Of a stretch of DNA of 64,000 nt, positions 1 through 8,675 are shown piece by piece. The translations under genes were made by a program, and so were the position numbers. Origin of the DNA: Gammaproteobacteria bacterium. Lineage in GTDB: Bacteria > Pseudomonadota > Gammaproteobacteria > UBA6429 > Thiohalophilaceae. The notes beneath the pieces are model-generated. The model made no database searches. It worked only from the letters and a program-made list of their open reading frames with translations, and had not been told where the DNA came from. Numbering within the stretch: position 1 is the first letter of the stretch; each line of letters starts with the position of its first letter. The stretch lies in assembly GCA_022712915.1 (NCBI GenBank), contig JAFLJQ010000040.1, forward strand, positions 22,500 to 86,499, read 5' to 3'.

Positions 1-1
1 A

Positions 2-64
2 AACGGTAATACCAGTAATATGGAATTCACAGGCAGTTTTGCCAACCTGTATATCCATTTCTAA
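2..64 (+). CDS. C-terminal end of an unidentified protein (partial)
   Basis: The second reading frame is open from the window edge to a TAA at 62-64 and encodes about 20 residues ending in NLYIHF. An intrinsic terminator follows 27 bases later, which supports a real gene end. Alternating polar and aromatic residues ending in Phe would fit the last strand of a beta-rich secreted or outer-membrane protein, but too little is visible to name it. Confidence 0.45.
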   Translation, partial: NGNTSNMEFTGSFANLYIHF

Positions 65-90
65 ACACCCGTTACACATTAAATATTCTT

Positions 91-113
91 GCCGGGCAAT
101 GCCCGGCATTTTT
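91..113 (+). terminator. Rho-independent terminator
   Basis: A perfect 7-bp GC-rich stem (GCCGGGC, loop AAT, GCCCGGC) is followed by ATTTTTAT. It lies just downstream of the partial gene at the left edge and probably ends its transcript. Confidence 0.8.
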
Positions 114-192
114 ATATCTACTGCCTTCAAGCTACTCAACAAGCTCTTTACTCACCACCGTCTCCCGAAGTAATTCCAGACAACACAAACTA

Positions 193-336
193 ATGTTTCC
201 TCCAAATACCTGGTACCGATACTTTGTTGCCTGGATCAGATGGTATTTGCAATCCAAAATAACTGAAGGCTATGACGATATTAAAAAGAAAATCACACCC
301 CCCGCATCCTTTGCAGTATCGTTGTATCTGGATTAG
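193..336 (+). CDS. Possible small ORF, 47 residues, unknown
   Basis: An ATG-to-TAG frame encodes a Trp/Tyr-rich 47-residue peptide starting MFPPNTWYRYF. It overlaps the end of the convergent sucrose-phosphate synthase gene by 4 bases. There is no clear ribosome binding site and I recognise no family. It is the only sizeable frame in the 65-332 interval, which otherwise shows only the terminator. It may be a chance frame or a decayed remnant. Confidence 0.25.
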   Translation: MFPPNTWYRYFVAWIRWYLQSKITEGYDDIKKKITPPASFAVSLYLD

Positions 337-2570
337 AAGCTGATCATATGACCCGCTGAGAGATAAGCCTGTTCATAGGCGTCTTCTTTTTCTATTTCAG
401 CAAGTTCTTCCGGTACACGGATATTATTCAAGAAATCATAGAAGGCAAGACCTTCCATTATCCCTTCTGAGTGAGAACGTTTTGAAAAATAGATCCGTGA
501 CTTGCCTTTAAGACGCTCCAGTTCACCACTATGATTGGCAACGACCATTGCCAGGGTATCACCCAATAGCATTTCTTCATCATTACCGGAATCACCCGCA
601 ACAAATATATGATCCAACGGAATCCCCCATTTCATTGACAAATAACGAATAGCCAGTCCTTTCGAGGCGCGAATGGGTAATACATCAAGATTTTTTTCTT
701 CAGAACAAATCAACTTTGCATGCAAATCATGCCGACGCAATTCTTTTTTTATCGCTGCAATTGCAGGAGCCCGTTGTCTATTAATAGAGTAACTAATCTT
801 GTGTTCACGCTGTTGTGATTTGGGTAACAAACGAAGCCCCGCTAATTTATCGATCACGCTCCTCAACTCTCTAGGCTGCCAGCGATAATCAATATGGCGT
901 CGCCAGTTAATATCCTCGACCATACGCGTTCGTTGATGACAGTAATGGATCTCTGTGCCAACCGAACTGATCAAAATATCCGGCATAGCAATGCCTCGCT
1001 GCTTCAGAACTCGTAAAGTTGAATCCAGTGTCCGTCCAGTTGCCAGTCCAAAACCTGTATGCTTAGCATTACGCTTAAGATAGGTAAGCAATTTGTGCAG
1101 GCTTTCATCATTGCCAATCAAGGCATTATCGATAGAGGAAAAGGCAAGTCGATCCACCGTGGGCAGGCGATTCTTACTTTCAAGTGAAATATTTAAACGA
1201 TGTCGTTTGCTCAATAACTTATCGAGTTGCTGCAGATATGTCTGTGTATGACCAGACCAGGAAAAATGACGATTGGCACCCATAATCCCATTTTTAGACC
1301 AACGCCTCCATGAACTGCGTTTATGAAATACCTTCAATAAAGCCTTTTGTAACGCCTCCACATCCAGTGGATCAAACAGCAGGCCATTGTTACAGTACTT
1401 GATAATATCCTGCGGCCCACCATCATGGGTGGCAATCACGGGTAAACCACTGGCAGCGGCTTCAATTAGCGTCAGACCAAAGGGCTCCGTCAACGCAGGG
1501 TTAACGAAGACACCTTTTGAGCGCGCGGCTAAACGGTACATAATCGGCACATCGGTGGATACATGCTGCTTGGGATAGGCCACCTTGCCATAAAGATCAT
1601 ATTTATCAATTAACAACAATATCTGTTGCAAAACCTCCCGCTGGCCTTTTGGCATAGAGGGAATGTCATCCCGATTACCGGCAACAATAACTAGATTGGC
1701 GATATCCTGTAGTTCATTTGATTCACCGTAAGCCTTAATCAGTGTCGTAATGTTTTTACGCTCATCAGCACGAGACAAAGCCAGGATCATAGGTTTGCTA
1801 ATACTTTCCAGGAATCGATTCAAGGTTTGGTATATCGCAGGCTTGAACAAACCTACCTTAGGTGGGTAAAACCGTTCCAGATCAACGCCGGGTGGAATCA
1901 CGGTCATACGCCGAGGATGATAATTATCATAACGAGCATATTGCCCCTGGACTTCCTGATCCGTACTGGCAATCACCAGATCTGCCGTACCGAGGGAAAT
2001 TTCCTCAGCCTCAATCCGTTGATCAATGTGGTATTGATTCTGAATGGTCTCTCTTTTAACGCCTTTATTCAGCAACTGCTTGAGCTTGTCACGACCAAGG
2101 GAATGTCCGGTGAAAACCATCGGCACCCCGAGCAGTCCAGACAGACGAGCACCCACATAACCGGCATCGGCATAATGACTATGTATCACATCCGGTACAC
2201 GTCCAATTTGACGAACATATTGCAGGGCTTGATCAATAAAGCCATCAAGATGAGGCCACAAAACTTCTTTGCGCAAATAACGCCTCGGTCCACAGGGCAA
2301 ACGAACAATATTCGCTTTCATGGAGATAGGCTCTACCGGTACTGCATAATCATCAGATATCTTGTTATCAATAACCATGCGGGTAAATAAATCAACCCGC
2401 TCGACCTCAGCTTGCTCAGCAAGTGCCCTGGCCAACTCAATCACGTAGAGACTTTGCCCACCAGTATCTGCATCCCGCCCCAGTTCCATATCTTTGCCAC
2501 GAATCAGGCCATGAACACTGATCAAGGCTATATATAAACCGGTTTCTTTAATGCTCATATAAGCCGCCAT
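333..2570 (-). CDS. sps: Sucrose-phosphate synthase with degenerate phosphatase-like C-terminal domain
   Basis: A 745-residue protein predicted to make sucrose-6-phosphate from UDP-glucose (or ADP-glucose) and fructose-6-phosphate in the cytoplasm. Residues about 10-470 form a GT-B retaining glycosyltransferase (GT4) with the DTGGQSLYVIELA segment near residue 35 and the nucleotide-sugar motif EPFGLTLIE near 363. Residues about 475-735 are a HAD domain of the sucrose-phosphate phosphatase type. HAD motif IV (AGDSGNDEEML, near 660) is intact, but motif I reads SSIDNAL where active enzymes have DxDNT, so the nucleophile Asp is Ser. The phosphatase half is therefore probably inactive, as in plant enzymes. 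The chosen ATG follows AAGGGG; an internal ATG at 2558 would give an ATGA overlap with the upstream kinase gene. The gene overlaps the fructokinase and is almost certainly cotranscribed with it. Confidence 0.93.
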   Translation of the reverse strand: MAAYMSIKETGLYIALISVHGLIRGKDMELGRDADTGGQSLYVIELARALAEQAEVERVDLFTRMVIDNKISDDYAVPVEPISMKANIVRLPCGPRRYLRKEVLWPHLDGFIDQALQYVRQIGRVPDVIHSHYADAGYVGARLSGLLGVPMVFTGHSLGRDKLKQLLNKGVKRETIQNQYHIDQRIEAEEISLGTADLVIASTDQEVQGQYARYDNYHPRRMTVIPPGVDLERFYPPKVGLFKPAIYQTLNRFLESISKPMILALSRADERKNITTLIKAYGESNELQDIANLVIVAGNRDDIPSMPKGQREVLQQILLLIDKYDLYGKVAYPKQHVSTDVPIMYRLAARSKGVFVNPALTEPFGLTLIEAAASGLPVIATHDGGPQDIIKYCNNGLLFDPLDVEALQKALLKVFHKRSSWRRWSKNGIMGANRHFSWSGHTQTYLQQLDKLLSKRHRLNISLESKNRLPTVDRLAFSSIDNALIGNDESLHKLLTYLKRNAKHTGFGLATGRTLDSTLRVLKQRGIAMPDILISSVGTEIHYCHQRTRMVEDINWRRHIDYRWQPRELRSVIDKLAGLRLLPKSQQREHKISYSINRQRAPAIAAIKKELRRHDLHAKLICSEEKNLDVLPIRASKGLAIRYLSMKWGIPLDHIFVAGDSGNDEEMLLGDTLAMVVANHSGELERLKGKSRIYFSKRSHSEGIMEGLAFYDFLNNIRVPEELAEIEKEDAYEQAYLSAGHMISF

Positions 2571-3457
2571 TGCCCCTTATAAAAGTCATACAGATCCATG
2601 TTTCGACTGCTTGCACCTCGCTGCTCACAAATTTTTGCTGCAAATTCAGTCGCACGTTCAAGAATGAGGGCATATTCCCAACCATGAATCACACCCAGCA
2701 TACAAACAGAACTGAAGGCATCCCCTGCCCCTACCGTATCCTGCATATTGTTTACCTTCACCGGCTGCGATCGAATAACATTATCCTGCGTGACCATTAG
2801 TGCCCCCTGCTCACCCAGGGTAACCACCACCATTTCAATATTATGTTCCCGTATTAACACTCGACTTACATCGATCATTTCATCCAGTTCAGCCCTGACA
2901 CCGGTCAAACTTATCAATTCATCATCATTGACCTTTAAACAGCTTACACCGTGCATGAGTTTGCTGACCTTTATCTTATCCCACCACGGTGGTCGCAAAT
3001 TGATATCAACAAAGCTGCATGATGTGCCTTGTCGAAGCTGCTGGATAGCAGCATAAACCTGTGGATGTCTGGCGGCCAGACTGCCATAGTAAAGGAAGGG
3101 TGATAAAACATTGGCTAGGCCTGAATCTACCTCTGCAATGTCAATATAGTCATAGGCAACATCATCACGAATATCGAATGAAGGCTGTCCCTTATCAAGC
3201 GCGACCGTCACCAGGCCCGTTGAATGTTGTGGGTCGATTTGCAAGCCGGAGACATCCATGCCCCAATCCAGCATGGTTTTATTAATTTGCTCACCATACC
3301 GATCTTGGCCGACACGGCTAATAAACAAGGGAGACTGCCCAAAACCTTGTAAATGCCATGCAACATTAAAAGGTGCACCACCTAATATCGCCTGCCCATC
3401 TTCAAACAGGTCATACAAAACCTCTCCGAAAATGACGGGTTGGAGTTTGTCTTTCAT
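2555..3457 (-). CDS. PfkB-family sugar kinase, probable fructokinase
   Basis: A ribokinase/PfkB-fold kinase of about 300 residues, predicted to phosphorylate fructose to fructose-6-phosphate. The N-terminal glycine motif GGAPFNVAWHLQGFG and the C-terminal signature DTVGAGDAFSSV, which holds the catalytic Asp and anion hole, are both present. The frame opens at 3517, but the Met at 3457 is preferred: it has a GGTGA site 6 bases upstream and is where family homology starts. It sits directly upstream of, and overlaps, the sucrose-phosphate synthase gene, so its fructose-6-phosphate could feed sucrose synthesis, or it could recycle fructose released by the divergent invertase. Substrate is inferred from context. 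Confidence 0.88.
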   Translation of the reverse strand: MKDKLQPVIFGEVLYDLFEDGQAILGGAPFNVAWHLQGFGQSPLFISRVGQDRYGEQINKTMLDWGMDVSGLQIDPQHSTGLVTVALDKGQPSFDIRDDVAYDYIDIAEVDSGLANVLSPFLYYGSLAARHPQVYAAIQQLRQGTSCSFVDINLRPPWWDKIKVSKLMHGVSCLKVNDDELISLTGVRAELDEMIDVSRVLIREHNIEMVVVTLGEQGALMVTQDNVIRSQPVKVNNMQDTVGAGDAFSSVCMLGVIHGWEYALILERATEFAAKICEQRGASSRNMDLYDFYKGQWRLI

Positions 3458-3686
3458 AAAATTCACCAACAATCCACAACTCAGCCGGTTTGAGAACCAA
3501 GAAGCAGATTTAGCCATTTTTTTGCATACTTACAATTTAAGTATAACAAAACAAATTTGAACGACCGTTAAATACACCAATTAAAACTGTAATTTCAGTC
3601 GATTATGTGCACAATTATAAGTAATTATTGAGGATTAAAAATGTCCTGGTTAAATCGAGATTATTTGAGGGTTAGTTGATCTGACA

Positions 3687-5057
3687 ATGAATACAAAAAA
3701 AATTATCAAGGCTGCATACGAGATCCTGGAAAAATCCATCATGTATTATGAGGGAAAACCCATAGGGACGATTGCCGCACTCAGCTCACCTGATTTGGCC
3801 GCAGCCAATTATGAGGAATGTTTCATACGCGATTTTGTCCCCTCTGCCCTGGTCTTTCTAGCCGATGGACGGACGGATATCGTGCGAAACTTCCTCACCA
3901 CCGTACTCACACTACGTACACGTGAACGCACCTCAGCAGGTCATGAGATCCAACCAGGCGTGATGCCCGCCAGCTTTCGCGTTATTGAGACAGAAGACGG
4001 TGAGGTTTTGCAGGCTGACTTTGGCGAAAAAGCCATTGGTCGGGTTGCACCTGTCGACTCCATGATGTGGTGGGTTATTCTGCTTTACATCTACACCAAG
4101 AGCACCGGCGATAAAGAACTCGCTAAATCCGGCGAGTTTCAAGACGCCATCCAGCAAATCTTGCATCTTTGTCTCAAAGATTCATTTGAGGTCAGCCCAG
4201 CCTTACTGGTACCCGATGCCTGTACCATGATTGATCGCCGCATGGGCATATATGGTCACCCCCTGGAAATCCAGGCACTATTTTATGCCGTTTTACGCAT
4301 TGCGGACAAACTTCTGAATAAGCAGGGTTCACGACTTAAAAATGATAACTCCATTCTAGATACGGCTGCCATCCGACAGCGGGCTTTGCAAAGCTACGTG
4401 CGTATCTTTTACTGGCTGGATGTGGAACGGCTTAATGAAATTCATCGTTACAGCAACGAGCAGTTAGGCGCTGATAGCATCAATATATTAAATATCTACC
4501 CAGAATCCATTCCAGACTGGGTCGTAGACTGGTTACCTGAAAATTGTGGTTATCTGGTCGGTAATATAGGGCCGAGTCGAATGGACTTTCGATTATTCAC
4601 TCTGGGTAACCTGATTGCGGTTATGTTTGGTCTCGCTACGGATGTACAATCTGAAAAAATTATTCGTCTTTATGAAACAAAATGGGATGATCTTATCGGT
4701 GCCATGCCTGTAAAGATAATTTACCCCGCAATGGAAGGACTCGAATGGCGTGTTCGAACCGGCAGTGACCCAAAAAATGTTCCCTGGTCCTACCAGAACG
4801 GCGGAAACTGGCCTGCCCTGTTGTGGCCATTCGTAGCCGCCGCCCTCAAAACAGGTCGGGGAGACCTGGCCGAACGTGCCTTTCAGACAGCCATTGTCCG
4901 CCTCCACGATGACAACTGGCCAGAATACTACGACAGCAAAACTGGCCGTCTGATTGGGCGTCGTTCAAACCTGCAACAGGTCTGGAGCGCAACATCCATA
5001 ATTCTGTCCCATAAATTACTCGAAGATCCAGATTTACTAAAATTATTACCACGCTAA
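3687..5057 (+). CDS. Alkaline/neutral invertase, glycoside hydrolase family 100
   Basis: A 456-residue (alpha/alpha)6-barrel cytoplasmic enzyme that hydrolyses sucrose to glucose and fructose. Segments typical of the family include NYEECFIRDFVPSAL near residue 50, APVDSMMWWV near 123 with the presumed catalytic Asp, PWSYQNGGNWPALLWPF near 375, and WPEYYD near 411 with the presumed catalytic Glu. There is no signal peptide. It is divergent from the sps-fructokinase operon across about 230 bases, so the locus can both make and break down sucrose, as in cyanobacteria. The SD is weak (GGTTAG about 12 bases upstream). Confidence 0.92.
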   Translation: MNTKKIIKAAYEILEKSIMYYEGKPIGTIAALSSPDLAAANYEECFIRDFVPSALVFLADGRTDIVRNFLTTVLTLRTRERTSAGHEIQPGVMPASFRVIETEDGEVLQADFGEKAIGRVAPVDSMMWWVILLYIYTKSTGDKELAKSGEFQDAIQQILHLCLKDSFEVSPALLVPDACTMIDRRMGIYGHPLEIQALFYAVLRIADKLLNKQGSRLKNDNSILDTAAIRQRALQSYVRIFYWLDVERLNEIHRYSNEQLGADSINILNIYPESIPDWVVDWLPENCGYLVGNIGPSRMDFRLFTLGNLIAVMFGLATDVQSEKIIRLYETKWDDLIGAMPVKIIYPAMEGLEWRVRTGSDPKNVPWSYQNGGNWPALLWPFVAAALKTGRGDLAERAFQTAIVRLHDDNWPEYYDSKTGRLIGRRSNLQQVWSATSIILSHKLLEDPDLLKLLPR

Positions 5058-5124
5058 TCGATATTTATACCCTTCATCTAAAATATGACTGTTTCATCGT
5101 CTCTTTAGGTGCAGGATCTGTAGT

Positions 5125-7518
5125 TTGGCAATTAAAAAAACGATGCATTTCATAAAAACATTTCATCAATTCCAGCAAAATACCGTTCAATACTGGCTTT
5201 TAGCCGTATTGAACGGCCTGATAATATTTCTGCCTTTCACGCTGGCCTCTGCTGAAGAATATGTTGAATCACAACAGGCCGTTCAAAAGCTTGATACCAG
5301 CATTGATAAAATCGAACGCAGTTTGAAGCAGCGAGTTCGGGATCTTGAGCAACTGGCACAATGGACCAAGCGGCTTAATGAAACAAAAAATGAGGCGGAA
5401 AAATGCACCACTGACGTAACAGAACAAGTGGCTAAACTGGCTAGTGATCTGGGAAAACTAGGGAAACCCATCCCTGCTGAGTCAGGTGATGTAAGACGCA
5501 AACGTAATCTGTTTAATGAACAAAAGACGGAACTGGAAAAACGTCTGGCCAGTTGCCGTCTATTGGTTATCCGTAGTGATGAAATCCTGCAAACCATTGC
5601 TAAAAAACAAAAACTGATCATTTCCAGTCATTTGCTAGCGAAAGGGCCAGGGCTTCACACACTGATCAAGGAAAATTGGGATCAGCCTGCACAATGGTTT
5701 AATTCAACCGCAGCCTTTGTTCGCAAGCACAGTGGTATGGAAAGATTGACCCAGCTGAATATGGCTTTAATGTTTATCCTGATGGGCATTGGCATTATCC
5801 TCGGCATGTTGTATCGACGGCGTACCCTTATAAAAAATAGAGACAAACGTTGGGACAGCAGTTTATCCAATTGCTTCTATTGTGCTCTATCTAGTAACTT
5901 TGCCCATTATGCACCAGCGATGTTTGGCAGTCTGGTCGGGGTGGCTTTCCTATTCTTCAGCTTTACCAGCATTCGGCCCGTTCCCTTTATCAATGTAGTG
6001 GCCTACGGTCTACCGGTTTATTTAACGCTGCTGGCGATTATTCGATCCTTTTTACGACCCCATTCCCCGGCCCCATTAGTCGTGAAACTGCCCGTCAAAG
6101 TGGCCAGTGCTTTCTCACGCCGATTGGAATTACTGGTCTTGCTATTGTTTGCAGGTTATCTGTTGTTTGCCACCCTGTTATCACAAAGTCTGCCTGAAAC
6201 AGCCTTGTTAATGGCAAGAAGCGTGTTTGCCTCAATCTTTATTCTCAACCTTATCTGGGTAGTCTGGTTAGTCCGTCATCTACCTCGATTGGGTGAAACT
6301 CTGTGGGCCAGGGCCATCCTGATCCTGGCCTTCTTATCCGTATTGGTCATCGAATGGCTGGGCTATCGCAACCTGTCAGTGTGGATCCTGCGAACCCTGC
6401 TGGGCAGCGTCTTTACGGCCGGATTGATGTGGCTGGTGTTACGCTTGCTGCGTGAAATCTATCATGGACTGAATCAGGGCCGGATGCCATGGCACCAGAC
6501 CATCCGACAGTTATTCGGTCTGCACGGTGATGAACATGTGCCAGGCCTATTCTGGTTTTATGCTATTTTGGTACTGGGTAGCTGGACGGGGTTTGTCTGG
6601 GTGATACTGGTTATCTGGGGCTTGTCAGAAACAGCCGTACAACAAGCCTCGATCTATTTCTTTGAAGGTTTTGTGGTGGGATCCCTTAAGGTGGTACCTG
6701 CCCGCATCCTGCTGGCCGTGGCCGTGTTTGCTGTGTTGTCATCCCTCAGCGGCTGGTTCAAACGCCGCCTGGAACGTGAATGGCTAATCCATACTCGCAT
6801 GGAACGCAGTGCCCGTGAGACCTTCGTCACCCTGAGTGGCTATACCGGTTTTGGCATCGCTATCATCATCGCCCTGAGTGTGGCGGGCTTCGCCTTTACC
6901 AATCTAGCAATCATTGCTGGTGCCCTCTCTGTAGGTATTGGCTTTGGTCTACAGAATGTGGTGAATAATTTTGTCTCAGGTTTGATCTTGTTGTTCGAAC
7001 GGCCAATCAAGACCGGCGACTGGATCGTGGTAGGGAATACAGAAGGTTATGTCAAACGTATCCAAATGCGTTCAACCTTGATACAGACCTTTGATCGCGC
7101 CGATGTAATTGTGCCAAACTCGGAGTTAATCTCATCCCAGGTGACTAACTGGATGCTCTATGACATACGCGGACGTGCCAAGTTACCAGTGGGCGTAGCC
7201 TATGGCACGGATACCCTGCTGGTCAAAGAGGTATTACTCAAGGTAGCCGCTGATCAACCTGAGGTGATCCAGGATGGCAGTTCACCCGAACCGAAGGTTC
7301 TGTTTCTTGGTTTTGGGGACAGTAGCCTGAATTTTGAACTACGCTGTCATATAAACAACATTGACAATCGACTAGAATGTGTCAGCAATATGAATTTTGC
7401 GATTGATGCGGCATTTCGCAAGCATGGAATCGAAATACCCTTCCCGCAACGTGATATCCATATTCATAACGGACAAAATAAACCTGATCCTGGTACCCTT
7501 TCGGGGCAGGATAAATAA
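5125..7518 (+). CDS. Large MscS-family mechanosensitive channel (MscK-like)
   Basis: A 797-residue membrane protein predicted to open a pore under membrane tension and relieve hypo-osmotic shock. An N-terminal hydrophobic segment ending ASAEE looks like a signal sequence, and a coiled-coil region rich in Lys, Glu and Arg spans about 45-150. Roughly ten transmembrane segments follow from residue 210. The MscS pore helix and beta domain (ALSVGIGFGLQNVVNNFVSG, then RPIKTGDWI) lie at about 605-640, with a C-terminal alpha/beta domain. The start is a TTG with GGTGCAGGAT upstream; an ATG at 5143 lacks an SD. Its position beside a sucrose locus fits a role in osmotic adaptation, but that link is inference. 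Confidence 0.9.
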   Translation: MAIKKTMHFIKTFHQFQQNTVQYWLLAVLNGLIIFLPFTLASAEEYVESQQAVQKLDTSIDKIERSLKQRVRDLEQLAQWTKRLNETKNEAEKCTTDVTEQVAKLASDLGKLGKPIPAESGDVRRKRNLFNEQKTELEKRLASCRLLVIRSDEILQTIAKKQKLIISSHLLAKGPGLHTLIKENWDQPAQWFNSTAAFVRKHSGMERLTQLNMALMFILMGIGIILGMLYRRRTLIKNRDKRWDSSLSNCFYCALSSNFAHYAPAMFGSLVGVAFLFFSFTSIRPVPFINVVAYGLPVYLTLLAIIRSFLRPHSPAPLVVKLPVKVASAFSRRLELLVLLLFAGYLLFATLLSQSLPETALLMARSVFASIFILNLIWVVWLVRHLPRLGETLWARAILILAFLSVLVIEWLGYRNLSVWILRTLLGSVFTAGLMWLVLRLLREIYHGLNQGRMPWHQTIRQLFGLHGDEHVPGLFWFYAILVLGSWTGFVWVILVIWGLSETAVQQASIYFFEGFVVGSLKVVPARILLAVAVFAVLSSLSGWFKRRLEREWLIHTRMERSARETFVTLSGYTGFGIAIIIALSVAGFAFTNLAIIAGALSVGIGFGLQNVVNNFVSGLILLFERPIKTGDWIVVGNTEGYVKRIQMRSTLIQTFDRADVIVPNSELISSQVTNWMLYDIRGRAKLPVGVAYGTDTLLVKEVLLKVAADQPEVIQDGSSPEPKVLFLGFGDSSLNFELRCHINNIDNRLECVSNMNFAIDAAFRKHGIEIPFPQRDIHIHNGQNKPDPGTLSGQDK

Positions 7519-7546
7519 TAAATTGTGATAAATAGGGAGCAAAACA

Positions 7547-8572
7547 ATGAAACAGTTTAAATATCTAATCCTGCTGCTGGTTCTAACGATACCGACAACA
7601 ATACTAGCCGATCAACAATATGATCGACTCTATATCTTTGGTGACAGCCTGTCAGATACGGGTAATTTCGCCTCGATCGTCGGTGATTTTCCACAACCGC
7701 CTTATTTCCAAAATCGGGTCACAAATGGTCTGGTTGGGATAGAGACCCTGGCGAACCGACTTGGTCTGCCACTAAAAGCATCTCTGCACCTAATCGGGCC
7801 TGCCAGTGGCACCAATTACGCCGTGGCGGCAGCCAGGACAGCGCGTAACGAGGCGATTGATCTGAGTGCCCAGGTAGCTTTGTTCCTGGCTAATCATGGC
7901 GGCGTTGCCCCACCTAATGCGCTATATGTCATGTTTATTGGCGGTAATGATGTACGCACCGCTCGTGACCTGGACGCTGACGCTGCCTTGCAAGTACTAG
8001 ATGAGGCTGCCAGCACCATTGCTACACAAATGCAGGTATTGTCTGCCAGTGGAGCGAAAAACTGGCTAGTAGTGAATTCACCTGATATCGGCAAAATTCC
8101 CGAAAGCCATTTGATTGCCGCAATAACAGGCGACACCAGTTTGCCTGAACGAGCGACGGCCCTGTCTATTCAGTTTAACAAGATGCTTAAGCGCCAGGTT
8201 CAATTGCTGGAAGAGGAAGAAAATATTGAAGTGGAACATTTTGACCTGTTCAAACTGTTTGGCCGTATTCTAAAAAAATACGACAAACTGGATTTTACCA
8301 ATAAAACCGATCCTTGTTTTAGCTCCGAACAGTATCAATTTACCCCCGGCTGTAATTATGGGTTAAATTTTGACCAATACATATGGTTTGATGAAATTCA
8401 CCCTACTGCCAGAGTGCATGCCATGATTGGCGAGGCGATGTATCGCAAAGTGAATAAGGATGAGGATGAGGATGAGGATGAGGATGAGGATGAGGATGAG
8501 GATGAGGATGAGGATGAGGATGAGGATGAGGATGAGCATGGAGAAGCACTAAAAATAGCCAAAAGTCATTAA
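7547..8572 (+). CDS. Secreted GDSL/SGNH-family esterase or lipase with Asp-Glu repeat tail
   Basis: A 341-residue protein with a cleavable signal peptide (residues 1-21, ending ILA). SGNH blocks are visible: block I FGDSLSDTGN near residue 29 (nucleophile Ser), block III GGNDV near 131, and block V DEIHPT near 285 with the catalytic Asp and His. This matches the phospholipase/lecithinase/hemolysin branch of GDSL hydrolases, acting outside the cytoplasm on lipid or ester substrates. After the catalytic domain comes a strictly alternating Asp-Glu tract of 26 residues coded by 13 tandem GATGAG units, then a short tail. A good SD (AGGGAG) precedes the ATG. A perfect 13-bp stem-loop lies just downstream. 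Confidence 0.88.
   Translation: MKQFKYLILLLVLTIPTTILADQQYDRLYIFGDSLSDTGNFASIVGDFPQPPYFQNRVTNGLVGIETLANRLGLPLKASLHLIGPASGTNYAVAAARTARNEAIDLSAQVALFLANHGGVAPPNALYVMFIGGNDVRTARDLDADAALQVLDEAASTIATQMQVLSASGAKNWLVVNSPDIGKIPESHLIAAITGDTSLPERATALSIQFNKMLKRQVQLLEEEENIEVEHFDLFKLFGRILKKYDKLDFTNKTDPCFSSEQYQFTPGCNYGLNFDQYIWFDEIHPTARVHAMIGEAMYRKVNKDEDEDEDEDEDEDEDEDEDEDEDEDEHGEALKIAKSH
8459..8536 (+). repeat. 13 tandem copies of GATGAG
   Basis: Seventy-eight bases consist of 13 perfect 6-bp units encoding (Asp-Glu)13 near the end of the GDSL hydrolase. Since the unit is two codons long, slippage would change the length of the acidic tail without breaking the frame. Confidence 0.98.
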
Positions 8573-8580
8573 TCTATCAG

Positions 8581-8613
8581 GAGGTCTCTGATTTATTCTT
8601 AATCAGAGACCTC
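8581..8613 (+). terminator. Perfect stem-loop after the GDSL hydrolase gene
   Basis: A 13-bp perfect inverted repeat (GAGGTCTCTGATT and AATCAGAGACCTC) with a 7-base loop begins 8 bases after the stop codon. Only a short T-rich stretch follows, so termination is likely but not certain; it could also be an RNA-stabilising hairpin. Confidence 0.6.
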
Positions 8614-8675
8614 TGAATTTAAATCCTGTTATGCTCTAATTTACCTTACTCTTTAAATTATTGTGTAGTTATCGT

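Noticed and set aside
1827..2390. 187-residue plus-strand frame inside the sucrose-phosphate synthase gene
   Set aside because: It lies wholly antisense to a well-supported gene, lacks a ribosome binding site and resembles no protein.
8459..8536. CRISPR-like or satellite repeat array
   Set aside because: Units are 6 bases, contiguous and in frame inside a gene; there are no spacers.
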